From M55B132 sp964508895 (lineage in GTDB: Bacteria > Bacteroidota > Bacteroidia > Bacteroidales > B18-G4), in contig CAZDWF010000111.1 of the NCBI GenBank assembly GCA_964508895.1, positions 1 to 11,603 on the forward strand: a DNA stretch of 11,603 nt, written 5' to 3'. A program made the position numbers and the translations under genes. This document shows, piece by piece, positions 1-7,311 of the stretch. How positions within the stretch are numbered: the first letter of the stretch is position 1; the number at the start of each line of letters is the position of its first letter. Under the pieces are notes generated by a model. It was given only the letters and a program-made list of their open reading frames with translations, made no database searches and was not told the DNA's origin.

Positions 1-1746
1 GGCCTGATAATTTTAATATCAATATTGTTAATTATTGGTGTAAATCAGGTTGTTGTCGGTTTATTCAAAAGCACATCATCCAGGCTTGTGATTGAATATA
101 ATGAGTTGGACGCAATCCAGGATTATAAGAATTCTCTTGGGAGAGTTTTAATATCTATTGACAATTTCATTATTGATAAAAATAGCGATGACAGAGAAAG
201 TTTTGAGTCGTTTATAATGAAAGTAAGGGAGGACTTGCATATTTGTAAAAATATAATTACTGATAGACATGAGATATCCATTCTGGATGAATCTGATGTA
301 TTAATTGATTCTGTGGAATTGCTCTCTGAAGAAATATTTTTATTGATAGATCAAGAAAAATATGAAGATATTAATATACTGATTAAACGAATTAATAAGG
401 AAGTATTATATGAAATAGGAAATGCTGATCATCTTCTTAATGAAACAAAGTTGGAAATACTTGAATATGAAAGCACTATTAATACTTTGATCAAACACAG
501 CACGATAACAATCTCATCTTTTGGTGCTTTGATAGTGCTTATAATCATAACTATAGGTTTTTTGCTTTTCAAAAAAATTACAAGACCAATCAATGAATTG
601 GTTTGGGCCACTGATTTAATAAGCCGGGGTGATAGGTCTGCTAAAGTAAATGTAGAGACTAAAGATGAATTTGGATCACTTGCTGAGTCATTTAATAATA
701 TGATAGAGACTCTGAATAAAACCACTGTTTCCAGGAATTATCTGAACAACATCCTGGATAATATGTTTGATGCCTTAATTGTAAGTGATAAGAGCCTGAA
801 AATACGATCCATAAATAAGGCTGCTTTACGATTGTTGGAGTATACTGAACCGGAATTAAGCGGAAAATTCTTACCCTATATAATTCCAGAACTGACAATA
901 AGTGATGAAAATATAGACTTTGATGAAATTGTAAAGAAAAGTAATAAGGTAAAGCATATAAAATCAAATTCCGGTAAAATTATTCCGGTATTACTATCAA
1001 GTGCTATCTTGAAGGATGGTCAGAAGAAGATTGATGGTTTGATTATTCTGTTTCATGATCTTACAGAAAAAATAGCAATAGAAAGTGAATTGGAACATAC
1101 CAGAAAGCAAGGGATAATAAATATTTTCGAAGCTCAGGAAGAGGAAAGAATAAGAATAGCTACTGATCTTCACGATGGATTAGGCCAGATTCTTACTGCA
1201 ATTTCTTATTCAGTGCAAGAGCTTTCGAATAATTCTGAATATTCTGAAAAAGCATTGGATAATATTCATCATCAAATCGATCTGGCAATAAAAGAATCAA
1301 AAGATCTTGCCCACAACCTAATTCCAATAGTAATGAAAGATTTTGGAGTTCTTGCAGCAATCGAGAATTTATTAATCAGGGCAAATGATATGTATGATAT
1401 TGATTTTAAGTTCTATGCTTATGATTTTAAAGAAAGAATAAACCCAAAATTGGAGAAATCTTTTTACAGGATATGTCAGGAATCTTTGAATAATATTGTA
1501 AAACATTCTAAAGCCACTAAGGCAGTTTTTCAAATATACAGGCAGTATGATTCTATTATTCTTGTAATAGAAGATGATGGAGTTGGTTTTGATCCTGATA
1601 GTATTAAACTAAATAAAATGAACAAAGGGATTGGATTAACAAGCATGAGAGAAAGAGTACTAACTTATGATGGTAGCTTCATTATAAATTCAGAACCTGG
1701 TAAAGGAACAGAATTAATTGTTGAAGTACCTTGTATAAGAGATTAA
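1..1746 (+). CDS. NarL-type sensor histidine kinase (HAMP-PAS-HisKA_3-HATPase), 5' partial
   Basis: Membrane sensor kinase that autophosphorylates on histidine and passes the phosphate to the adjacent regulator. The frame is open from base 1, so the N-terminus lies outside the window; a TTG at 25 is only an internal codon. Residues counted from that TTG: end of a first membrane helix (about 1-14), a helical, presumably periplasmic, sensor region (15-158), a second membrane helix (about 160-182), HAMP (183-235, with KKITRPINEL), PAS (about 238-350), a dimerisation and phosphoacceptor region with ATDLHDGLGQ (His383), and an ATPase domain with N box (ESLNNIVKHS), G1 box DDGVGFD (517-523) and GIGL (535-538). 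HisKA_3 kinases pair with LuxR-type regulators, and one begins one base after the stop, so the two are co-transcribed. The signal sensed cannot be read from the sequence. The family assignment is very secure. Confidence 0.95.
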   Translation, partial: GLIILISILLIIGVNQVVVGLFKSTSSRLVIEYNELDAIQDYKNSLGRVLISIDNFIIDKNSDDRESFESFIMKVREDLHICKNIITDRHEISILDESDVLIDSVELLSEEIFLLIDQEKYEDINILIKRINKEVLYEIGNADHLLNETKLEILEYESTINTLIKHSTITISSFGALIVLIIITIGFLLFKKITRPINELVWATDLISRGDRSAKVNVETKDEFGSLAESFNNMIETLNKTTVSRNYLNNILDNMFDALIVSDKSLKIRSINKAALRLLEYTEPELSGKFLPYIIPELTISDENIDFDEIVKKSNKVKHIKSNSGKIIPVLLSSAILKDGQKKIDGLIILFHDLTEKIAIESELEHTRKQGIINIFEAQEEERIRIATDLHDGLGQILTAISYSVQELSNNSEYSEKALDNIHHQIDLAIKESKDLAHNLIPIVMKDFGVLAAIENLLIRANDMYDIDFKFYAYDFKERINPKLEKSFYRICQESLNNIVKHSKATKAVFQIYRQYDSIILVIEDDGVGFDPDSIKLNKMNKGIGLTSMRERVLTYDGSFIINSEPGKGTELIVEVPCIRD

Positions 1747-1747
1747 T

Positions 1748-2410
1748 ATGAAAGAAATTGTAAAAATTCTGATTGCTGATGACCATGAATTAATTTTCAA
1801 TGGTATTAGAGATATGTTGAGACCCATAAAAAGATTCAATATTATAGGACATGCAGTCAATGGACAGGAGGCTATAATTATGGCCAATGATTTAATACCA
1901 GATGTTATTCTTATGGATATTTCAATGCCAGTTCTGAATGGCATTGAGGCCACAAGGTTAATTATGGAGAAATTACCTGATATTAAGATCATTGCACTTA
2001 CACAGCATGAAGAGAATGAATACGTAATGCAAATTGTAAGTTCAGGAGGATCAGGATATTTGTTAAAAAACTCAAAGAAAGAGGAATTTATTGAAGCAAT
2101 CGATTCTGTGATTGGAGGGGAAAGGGTATTCAGTAAAAAAATATCAGAACAAATGATCAATGGCTTTGTTGAACACAAATCTGAAATTCAAAAGAAAGAA
2201 ATTCCTGATATTCCTTTAACAAAACGTGAAATTGAAATTATTCAAAAAATTGCTGATGATATGAGTAATCAGCAAATGGCTGATGAATTAAATATAAGTT
2301 TACGAACAGTGGAAACTCATAGAAGGAACCTTATGCAAAAGCTAAATGTTAAAACTGTGGTTGCCCTGTTAAAACATGCATCTCAAAATAATATCATTTC
2401 CTTTGATTAA
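1748..2410 (+). CDS. Two-component response regulator, NarL/FixJ (LuxR) family
   Basis: Cytoplasmic DNA-binding regulator of 220 residues, the usual length for the family. The receiver domain (about 5-120) has the acidic pair Asp11/Asp12, phosphoacceptor Asp57 in LMDISMP, switch Thr85 and Lys107 in GYLLKNS. The C-terminal LuxR-type helix-turn-helix (about 155-215) reads LTKREIEIIQKIADDMSNQQ, followed by the recognition-helix part SLRTVETHRRNLMQKL. The ATG lies one base after the kinase stop, so translation is probably coupled and the kinase is the cognate partner. The next gene, an octaheme cytochrome, starts 130 bases downstream with its own possible promoter; it is a reasonable candidate target, but that is inference from position only. 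Confidence 0.95.
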   Translation: MKEIVKILIADDHELIFNGIRDMLRPIKRFNIIGHAVNGQEAIIMANDLIPDVILMDISMPVLNGIEATRLIMEKLPDIKIIALTQHEENEYVMQIVSSGGSGYLLKNSKKEEFIEAIDSVIGGERVFSKKISEQMINGFVEHKSEIQKKEIPDIPLTKREIEIIQKIADDMSNQQMADELNISLRTVETHRRNLMQKLNVKTVVALLKHASQNNIISFD

Positions 2411-2459
2411 TTTCATAATCTAAGTAGTATATGGTATATAAATTACGTATTGGATGTTA

Positions 2460-2490
2460 TTGATAATTAATTAACAAGCTCTTATTTTTA
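2460..2490 (+). promoter_or_regulatory. Possible Bacteroidota promoter for the cytochrome gene
   Basis: A TTG at 2460-2462 is followed, after a 20-base spacer, by TATTTTTA at 2483-2490. This resembles the Bacteroidota -33/-7 arrangement (TTTG, then TAnnTTTG) with a mismatch in the last base. It would give a leader of roughly 40 bases before the ATG at 2540. In such AT-rich DNA a match of this quality can occur by chance. Confidence 0.3.
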
Positions 2491-2539
2491 TAACGTGTTT
2501 ATAATGCTATTTAAATATGTTAATAATAAAATATGAGTT

Positions 2540-4112
2540 ATGAAAAAAACAATTACTTATCTTACTTGGTCCAGTACTACTTATGGTTTTAGCTTTTACT
2601 TTAACCAGTGGTGATTACGTAAAAAAAGATGATGGAAACAGGGGCTATTCTCTAACACTTTCTTATGTTGGATCTGACGCCTGTTCAGGTTGCCATGCAG
2701 CTAAATTTAATGATTGGGTTGCCTCAGGGCATCCGTATAAATTTACCGTCATAGAAAACGGACAACCACCAGTTTATCCACCGGAAGCAGTTAATTTTCA
2801 GGATAGCTGGATACCAGGTCTTGCTGACGGATCTCACACATGGAATGATATAGCGGGTGTGATTGGAGGATATGGATGGAAAGCTCGTTTTGTTGGAACT
2901 GATGGTCATATAATTGGTACGGCCGGAAGTTCTTTTTCCACTGCCGGTTTTGGTCATAATCAAATCAACTTTTACGGAGGAGAGAACCATGGTTGGGTAG
3001 ATTATCATCCAAATGATGTCAAAATTTATAATTATGGATGTTTTAAGTGCCATACAACAGGAGGTGATACAAATGGAACATGGCTCCCAGCAGTTGCAGG
3101 CTTAGGAACATTCACAGAAAGTGGAATAGGTTGTGAGAGCTGTCATGGTCCTGGTAGTGATCACATTGCTGCGCCATCATCTTCAAATATTGACAGAGTT
3201 TATGAATTTGCTCATCAGGATAATAGTCTTGGCGGCTTGTCTGTTGGAGGAGTTGTACAAACACCAGATCCTAACGGGGATGATGTAAATTTCCTATGTG
3301 GTACATGCCACAATAGAAGCTATACGGATCCTATTAATTCAAGCGGAGGCTTTATTAAGCATCATGAGCAATGGGATGAATTTGTTTCTTCAAAACATGG
3401 AGATATGGGATTTTCCTGTACTACTTGCCATAATCCCCATAAAAGAGTTATTTGGAATGGAGATGGAATAACAAAGACATGCGGAACATGTCATACAGAT
3501 CAGGTAGCCACTACTAATCACTCAGCTGGAGCTACTTGTCTGGATTGTCATATGCCTTTTGCTGCGAAGTCTGGAACAACACGTGGACTGAGTGGATATA
3601 AAGGGGATGTGCGTTCACATTTATTAAAGATTATTCCTGATACAGCATCAATGTTTTCACCTGATGGTAGTGTTGTTAGAGATGATAGTGTAAGATCGGC
3701 AGCTTTAAGCCCTCATTTTGCTTGCCTGGGATGCCATAACGATGATCCTAATGATATTATCCCTGATAAAACTATTGATGAAGCTGCACTTGCTGCAATA
3801 AATATGCATGGACCTACTTTTATATCACAACCTCTTGCAGTAGCTCTTCTGAATATTTATCCTAATCCTTCAGCAGGAGAAACAAAAATCAATTTCACAC
3901 TAAATCAATACAGTTTGGTTAATGTGAAAATATTTAATGCATCAGGACAAGTTGTATACTCTCTGCCAGATATGCCAACAGCAGAAGGCAGTCATACTAT
4001 TGAATGGAACGGACAAAGTAATACAGGTTCAAAAATTGTTACCGGATATTACTTTGTTAATGTTACTGCCGGTGAAGCCTCTAATGTTGAGAAACTTATT
4101 ATAATAAAATAA
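2540..4112 (+). CDS. Secreted octaheme c-type cytochrome with T9SS sorting domain (frameshift in signal peptide)
   Basis: Exported multiheme electron-transfer protein. Numbered from the ATG at 2583, it has eight CxxCH heme sites: CSGCH (34), CFKCH (153), CESCH (184), CGTCH (239), CTTCH (279), CGTCH (300), CLDCH (319) and CLGCH (381). A T9SS type A C-terminal domain follows from about residue 423 (NIYPNPSAGE) to 509, predicting passage through the outer membrane. The body frame begins at 2583 with only part of a signal peptide. The natural start is the ATG at 2540, followed by seven A (2543-2549). Removing one A joins MKKQLLILLGPVLLMVLAF to the body and gives a complete signal peptide and 523 residues. 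As written, translation from 2540 ends after about 24 codons. The heme spacing recalls cytochrome c554-like multiheme proteins; the redox partner is unknown. A hairpin terminator follows at 4155. Confidence 0.85.
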
Positions 4113-4154
4113 ATCTTAATAATAATTATTACCCGAAATTATAATTTAATTAGA

Positions 4155-4194
4155 TGCAAGTAGGTTGTCAATGTTGACAACCTACTTGCATTTT
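4155..4194 (+). terminator. Strong hairpin terminator after the cytochrome gene
   Basis: A perfect 17-bp inverted repeat has arms at 4155-4171 and 4174-4190, separated by only TG, and is followed by TTTT (4191-4194). It lies 42 bases after the cytochrome stop codon. The position suits an intrinsic terminator. The stem is longer and more perfect than usual, so it might also be a small palindromic repeat element. Confidence 0.65.
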
Positions 4195-4202
4195 AGCTTG
4201 TT

Positions 4203-4337
4203 CCTGATAATGCTGTTTTGCTTTCAAATACTCAATCAAAGGAGAATGCAGAAGAAATGCTGAAAAAGAATAAGCCGGAACTGCAATCACAGAACGGCTA
4301 TGCCTGTTTAAGAGAATGTAGGAAATATCTAAATTAA
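4203..4337 (+). other. Short ORF or gene remnant, unrecognised
   Basis: An open stretch bounded upstream by a TAG (4194-4196) reads as a plausible hydrophilic protein tail, ending CLRECRKYLN before the TAA at 4335-4337. The first ATG in frame is at 4257, giving only 26 residues (MLKKNKPELQSQNGYACLRE, then six more), with AAAGGAG 12 bases upstream; a TTG at 4218 would give 39 residues. A strong terminator begins three bases after the stop, which is where a real gene's terminator would be. I do not recognise the protein. It is either a genuine small ORF or the 3' remainder of a gene whose front was deleted. No clear promoter is seen. Confidence 0.3.
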
Positions 4338-4340
4338 AAT

Positions 4341-4367
4341 AAAAGAGCCCACAAGGTGGGCTCTTTT
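4341..4367. terminator. Intrinsic terminator, bidirectional type
   Basis: A perfect 12-bp stem has arms at 4341-4352 (AAAAGAGCCCAC) and 4356-4367 (GTGGGCTCTTTT) around the loop AAG. The GC-rich core flanked by A on the left and T on the right is the classic form able to stop transcription from both sides: the short ORF ending at 4337 (+) and the zinc-ribbon gene ending at 4504 (-). Confidence 0.85.
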
Positions 4368-4416
4368 CTGTTTTACCTTTTAATGCTATAAAGAGAGGTA
4401 TGTATACAGAATAATA

Positions 4417-4450
4417 CTTATCCTATGCCGCACAGCATAACTTGGATAAG
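4417..4450. other. Imperfect hairpin in the intergenic region
   Basis: CTTATCC (4417-4423) pairs with GGATAAG (4444-4450). Inside it, TATGC (4424-4428) pairs with GCATA (4435-4439) around the loop CGCACA, leaving a four-base bulge ACTT. The structure lies downstream of the minus-strand zinc-ribbon gene and has no U tract on either strand, so it is not a typical terminator. It may stabilise the 3' end of that transcript. The rest of 4368-4503 shows nothing else I can identify. Confidence 0.4.
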
Positions 4451-4503
4451 GATAAATATCCTGAACTGTGTTCACATAAATATAAAATAAATAAAGTATT
4501 TAT

Positions 4504-4647
4504 TTACTTCAGCTTGATTTCGTATCCGTCTTTAATACAAATTGGACAGCTGGTGTTTTTTACTGTAGATATATAACCACATCTGTCACATTTGTAATAT
4601 CTGTAGTACTTTGGCTTTCTTGTATTAATTCTAAGACCGAGTTTCAT
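4504..4647 (-). CDS. Small rubredoxin-like zinc-ribbon protein (47 residues)
   Basis: A 47-residue cytoplasmic protein with an arginine- and lysine-rich N-terminus (MKLGLRINTRKPKYYRYYK) and two metal-binding knuckles, CDRCGY (from Cys20) and CPIC, separated by ten residues; the C-terminus is DGYEIKLK. The CxxCG...CPxC pattern is that of zinc ribbons and rubredoxin-like modules, binding one Zn or Fe through four cysteines. The loop between knuckles is shorter than in true rubredoxin, and the second knuckle lacks the usual following glycine. The ATG at 4647 is preceded by a purine-rich AGGAAGGAAAG, a convincing ribosome binding site, which strongly supports this being a real gene. It stands alone on the minus strand between terminators. 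Precise function is unknown. Confidence 0.7.
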   Translation of the reverse strand: MKLGLRINTRKPKYYRYYKCDRCGYISTVKNTSCPICIKDGYEIKLK

Positions 4648-4883
4648 GGCTTTCCTTCCTAATTTTAAATTAAGTTATACCACTCTTATTAGCGAATTCT
4701 GTGCCAAAAGTGTAAATGCCAGAAAAACAGCACTATAGAAAATATGCAAATTTGGGTATTACGAAAAAGGATAACCGGAAACGGAGAGTTCTACGAAATT
4801 AGATATTTAAACAAAATGCAGAACACAAGTTCACCATCAACCCCCAGCACCTGGCTGGCTCCCTGCATCAAAGTATTATTTAT

Positions 4884-5258
4884 TTAATTCTGTGGCTGTA
4901 TGGTTATCACCCTAGACCTGGTATTACTTCTCTCAGTCTTCGAATCTGTTGCAGTTAGGGTAACAGTAATATTCTTTGGTTTATTGCTGGTATTATTATA
5001 TGTATGTGAAGGGTTTTTAACCGTTGACGGCATAGAGTTATCACCAAATTTCCACTCGTATTGATCTGAGTTTTGAGATGTATTACTAAACTGAACAGTA
5101 ACCGGAGCCGGCTTGTCATTTCCTATCCAACTGAAACTTGCAATGGGATCTGTTAAGGTAGATAAATTATGCTCGTCGCCATCATCTTTATTACAGGATG
5201 TGAGTATGAATACTGAAATGAGAAGGCTTAATATAAAGTAAGTTTTGAAGCGTTTCAT
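4884..5258 (-). CDS. PKD-domain lipoprotein, probably surface-exposed
   Basis: A small envelope lipoprotein of 124 residues. The frame extends up to a start at 5318, but the ATG at 5258 begins a clean lipoprotein signal (MKRFKTYFILSLLISVFILT, then SC, lipobox cysteine 22), and a promoter box lies between the two starts, so 5258 is chosen. After the cysteine comes NKDDGDE, which resembles the acidic export signal that sends Bacteroidota lipoproteins to the cell surface. One PKD-like immunoglobulin-fold domain follows (about 38-122), with the usual FGDNS and NPSHTY elements. PKD domains typically mediate adhesion or protein-protein or glycan contacts; no enzymatic domain is present. It is divergent from the PorV-like gene. 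Confidence 0.85.
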   Translation of the reverse strand: MKRFKTYFILSLLISVFILTSCNKDDGDEHNLSTLTDPIASFSWIGNDKPAPVTVQFSNTSQNSDQYEWKFGDNSMPSTVKNPSHTYNNTSNKPKNITVTLTATDSKTERSNTRSRVITIQPQN

Positions 5259-5287
5259 TTTATTTGTGTTAAACCATATTATGGTAT

Positions 5288-5295
5288 CAAAATTA
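5288..5295 (-). promoter_or_regulatory. Bacteroidota -7 box for the PKD lipoprotein gene
   Basis: On the minus strand, TAATTTTG matches the TAnnTTTG consensus of Bacteroidota exactly. It lies 29 bases before the chosen ATG at 5258, predicting a leader of about 20 bases. No clear -33 TTTG is seen. It supports the shorter start over the one at 5318, which would lie upstream of the transcript. Confidence 0.5.
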
Positions 5296-5393
5296 GCGAT
5301 TTTTAAAGTAAAAACCATGTATTTTTAAATCATTTTACATACCTATACTAATATTTCATTAAATTCGTTTTCAATAAAACTCAATTAAGCTGC

Positions 5394-6473
5394 ATGAGAA
5401 AATACCTGTTAACGCTTGTAATTTTTATAACGTCATTAACTGCATTTTCGCAGATAGAATCCTTTAAATATAGTAATGAGTTTTTGGCAATTGGTGTTGG
5501 CGCCAGGGCACTTGCTATGTCAAATGCCAATGTTGCTGTTGTGAATGACCTTACTTCTGCTTACTGGAATCCATCAGGATTAATGAGCATGAATTCGGAT
5601 AAACAGATCGGGCTTATGCATGCTGAGTATTTTGCAGGAATTGCCAAATATGATTATGCAGGATTTGCAATGGGAATAGATAATTCAAGCACTATAGCTC
5701 TTTCTTTGATCCGCTTTGGCATTGATGATATCCCCAACACACTGGAACTGATTGATGATCAGGGAAATATTAGCTATGACAGGATTAAAAAATTCTCAGC
5801 AGTAGATTATGCGTTTTTGATTTCTTATGCCAGAAGAAGCAATATTGAAGGTTTGAATTATGGTGGAAATGTGAAGATAATCTATCGCCAGATTGGTAGT
5901 TTTGCCAAAGCATATGGTTTTGGCTTCGACCTTTCAATTCAATACCACAAAAAGAACTGGAGGTTTGGAGCAGTTGCACGTGATGTTACTTCTACCTTCA
6001 ATGCATGGACAAACACTTTATCTGAAAAGGAAAAGGACGTGTTAATTGCAACAGGAAATGAACTTCCTGATAATGCTGTGGAGGTTACATTACCACGTTT
6101 ATCACTTGGTGTTGCACGTATCATTAAATTATCAAACAGCTTTTCTTCTCTTGTTGAAGTTGATATGGATGTTACCTTTGATGGTAAACGAAATACTCTT
6201 ATCAAATCCGATCCTATAAGTATTGATCCTCGACTAGGAGTGGAAGTTGACTACAAGAACATCGTTTTTCTGAGAGCGGGAGTTGGTAACATACAGGAAG
6301 AAACCGATTTCGGTAATACATCATCTACAAGCTTCCAGCCAAACATTGGCGTAGGAGTAATTATTAAAAAGATGATCTCTATCGATTACGCTCTTACCGA
6401 TATTGGCGATCAATCCATTGCCCTTTATTCAAATGTTTTTTCTCTTCGTATCAATCTGGGCCCAAAACAGTAA
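5394..6473 (+). CDS. PorV/PorQ-family outer-membrane beta-barrel protein
   Basis: A 359-residue outer-membrane protein with a signal peptide (MRKYLLTLVIFITSLTAFSQ, probable cleavage before Gln20). The mature start has the hallmark of the PorV/PorQ (FadL-like) family: FLAIGVGARALAMSNANVAV, then NDLTSAYWNPSGL and a GLMHAEYFAGI segment. Alternating amphipathic strands follow to the end, which closes with a strand-like SLRINLGPKQ. Family members include PorV (LptO), the T9SS shuttle that carries cargo to the cell surface, and less understood paralogues. Since this window encodes two T9SS cargo proteins, a secretion-linked role is attractive, but which paralogue this is cannot be decided here. It is divergent from the PKD lipoprotein; deoC starts 44 bases downstream. 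Confidence 0.85.
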   Translation: MRKYLLTLVIFITSLTAFSQIESFKYSNEFLAIGVGARALAMSNANVAVVNDLTSAYWNPSGLMSMNSDKQIGLMHAEYFAGIAKYDYAGFAMGIDNSSTIALSLIRFGIDDIPNTLELIDDQGNISYDRIKKFSAVDYAFLISYARRSNIEGLNYGGNVKIIYRQIGSFAKAYGFGFDLSIQYHKKNWRFGAVARDVTSTFNAWTNTLSEKEKDVLIATGNELPDNAVEVTLPRLSLGVARIIKLSNSFSSLVEVDMDVTFDGKRNTLIKSDPISIDPRLGVEVDYKNIVFLRAGVGNIQEETDFGNTSSTSFQPNIGVGVIIKKMISIDYALTDIGDQSIALYSNVFSLRINLGPKQ

Positions 6474-6485
6474 GAAATCTTACTG
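6468..6485. other. Small palindrome over the PorV-like stop codon
   Basis: CAGTAAGA (6468-6475) and TCTTACTG (6478-6485) form an 8-bp inverted repeat with AA between, covering the TAA stop. There is no T tract directly after it, so it is at best a weak terminator. It also sits just upstream of the deoC -7 box and could be an operator. Confidence 0.3.
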
Positions 6486-6493
6486 AATATTTG

Positions 6494-6501
6494 TAAATTT
6501 G
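6494..6501 (+). promoter_or_regulatory. Bacteroidota -7 box before deoC
   Basis: TAAATTTG is an exact match to TAnnTTTG and ends 16 bases before the deoC ATG at 6518. The expected transcript start would leave a leader of only about ten bases, so translation may begin at the second ATG (6524), or the box may be fortuitous. No -33 element is evident. Confidence 0.4.
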
Positions 6502-6517
6502 ATATCACAATTATCAA

Positions 6518-7267
6518 ATGCCTATGCTATCACTATTCAGGAAAATTTATCACATTACAGATTATACAAGCCTTAATGCAACTGATACCCCCTCAAGTAT
6601 CAAGGAATTTTGCAATAAAGCATTAATGATATCAGAAGAATATAGTATTGCCGGTCCTGCTTCAATCTGTGTTTATCCATTACTTGTTAACTCAGCTGTT
6701 GAGAGCCTGCAAAATTCAGGAATAAAAGTTACTTCTGTTGCAGGATATTTTCCTACAGGATTGGCACATCTTGATATGAAGCTAAATGAGATCTCTTATG
6801 CCCTTGATCAGGGTGCCGCTGAAATTGATCTGGTGCTTAACAGGGCCAATCTTGTAGCAGGGAATTATGATGCAGTGATGCTGGAAGTTAGCAGGTCAAA
6901 AGAAATTTGTGGTGTTGCTTCTTTGAAAGTTATCCTGGAAACAGGAGAATTAAATGAAGAACAAATTGAGATAGCCTCAAAATTATCACTTGAATCAGGA
7001 GCAGATTTTATTAAAACATCAACAGGTAAAGTCGCTGTTGGAGCGAGCATTAAGGCATCGAAGATCATGTTATCTCAAATACTCGAGTATTATAAGAAGA
7101 CAGGAAAAAGGAAAGGATTTAAAGCAGCAGGCGGTATATCTGATTCCAATACAGCTCTGGAATATTATGATCTGGTTTCCAATATCCTGGGATCTGATTG
7201 CTTGGACCCAACATATTTCAGGATAGGTGCAAGCCGGCTAATTTCTAATATGATCACTGAACTTTAA
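6518..7267 (+). CDS. deoC: Deoxyribose-phosphate aldolase
   Basis: Cytoplasmic class I aldolase that splits 2-deoxy-D-ribose 5-phosphate into acetaldehyde and glyceraldehyde 3-phosphate (EC 4.1.2.4), used to recycle deoxynucleosides. Its 249 residues fit the family as a single TIM barrel. Catalytic residues are visible: Asp104 in EIDLVLN, the Schiff-base lysine Lys166 in ADFIKTSTGK, and Lys202 in GFKAAGGIS, which also helps hold the phosphate. The start is uncertain by two codons: ATGs at 6518 and 6524 are both in frame. No other deo gene is adjacent; the next gene, a secreted redox protein, begins 45 bases downstream and could share its transcript, but no functional link is apparent. Confidence 0.95.
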   Translation: MPMLSLFRKIYHITDYTSLNATDTPSSIKEFCNKALMISEEYSIAGPASICVYPLLVNSAVESLQNSGIKVTSVAGYFPTGLAHLDMKLNEISYALDQGAAEIDLVLNRANLVAGNYDAVMLEVSRSKEICGVASLKVILETGELNEEQIEIASKLSLESGADFIKTSTGKVAVGASIKASKIMLSQILEYYKKTGKRKGFKAAGGISDSNTALEYYDLVSNILGSDCLDPTYFRIGASRLISNMITEL

Positions 7268-7311
7268 GCTCTCCATAGTTGTTCATCATAGATAAACAAT
7301 AATTCAAAATA

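Noticed and set aside
4844..4858. Hairpin CCAGC/GCTGG as terminator of the PKD lipoprotein gene
   Set aside because: The stem has only five base pairs and no U tract follows on the minus strand.
4744..4887. Plus-strand 47-residue ORF between the zinc-ribbon and PKD genes
   Set aside because: Its composition is not protein-like (a serine-, threonine- and proline-rich stretch with no motif), it has no good ribosome binding site, and its stop falls inside the end of the opposing PKD gene.
5259..5318. Longer N-terminus for the PKD lipoprotein
   Set aside because: It would put 20 extra residues before a complete lipoprotein signal and would start upstream of the likely promoter box.
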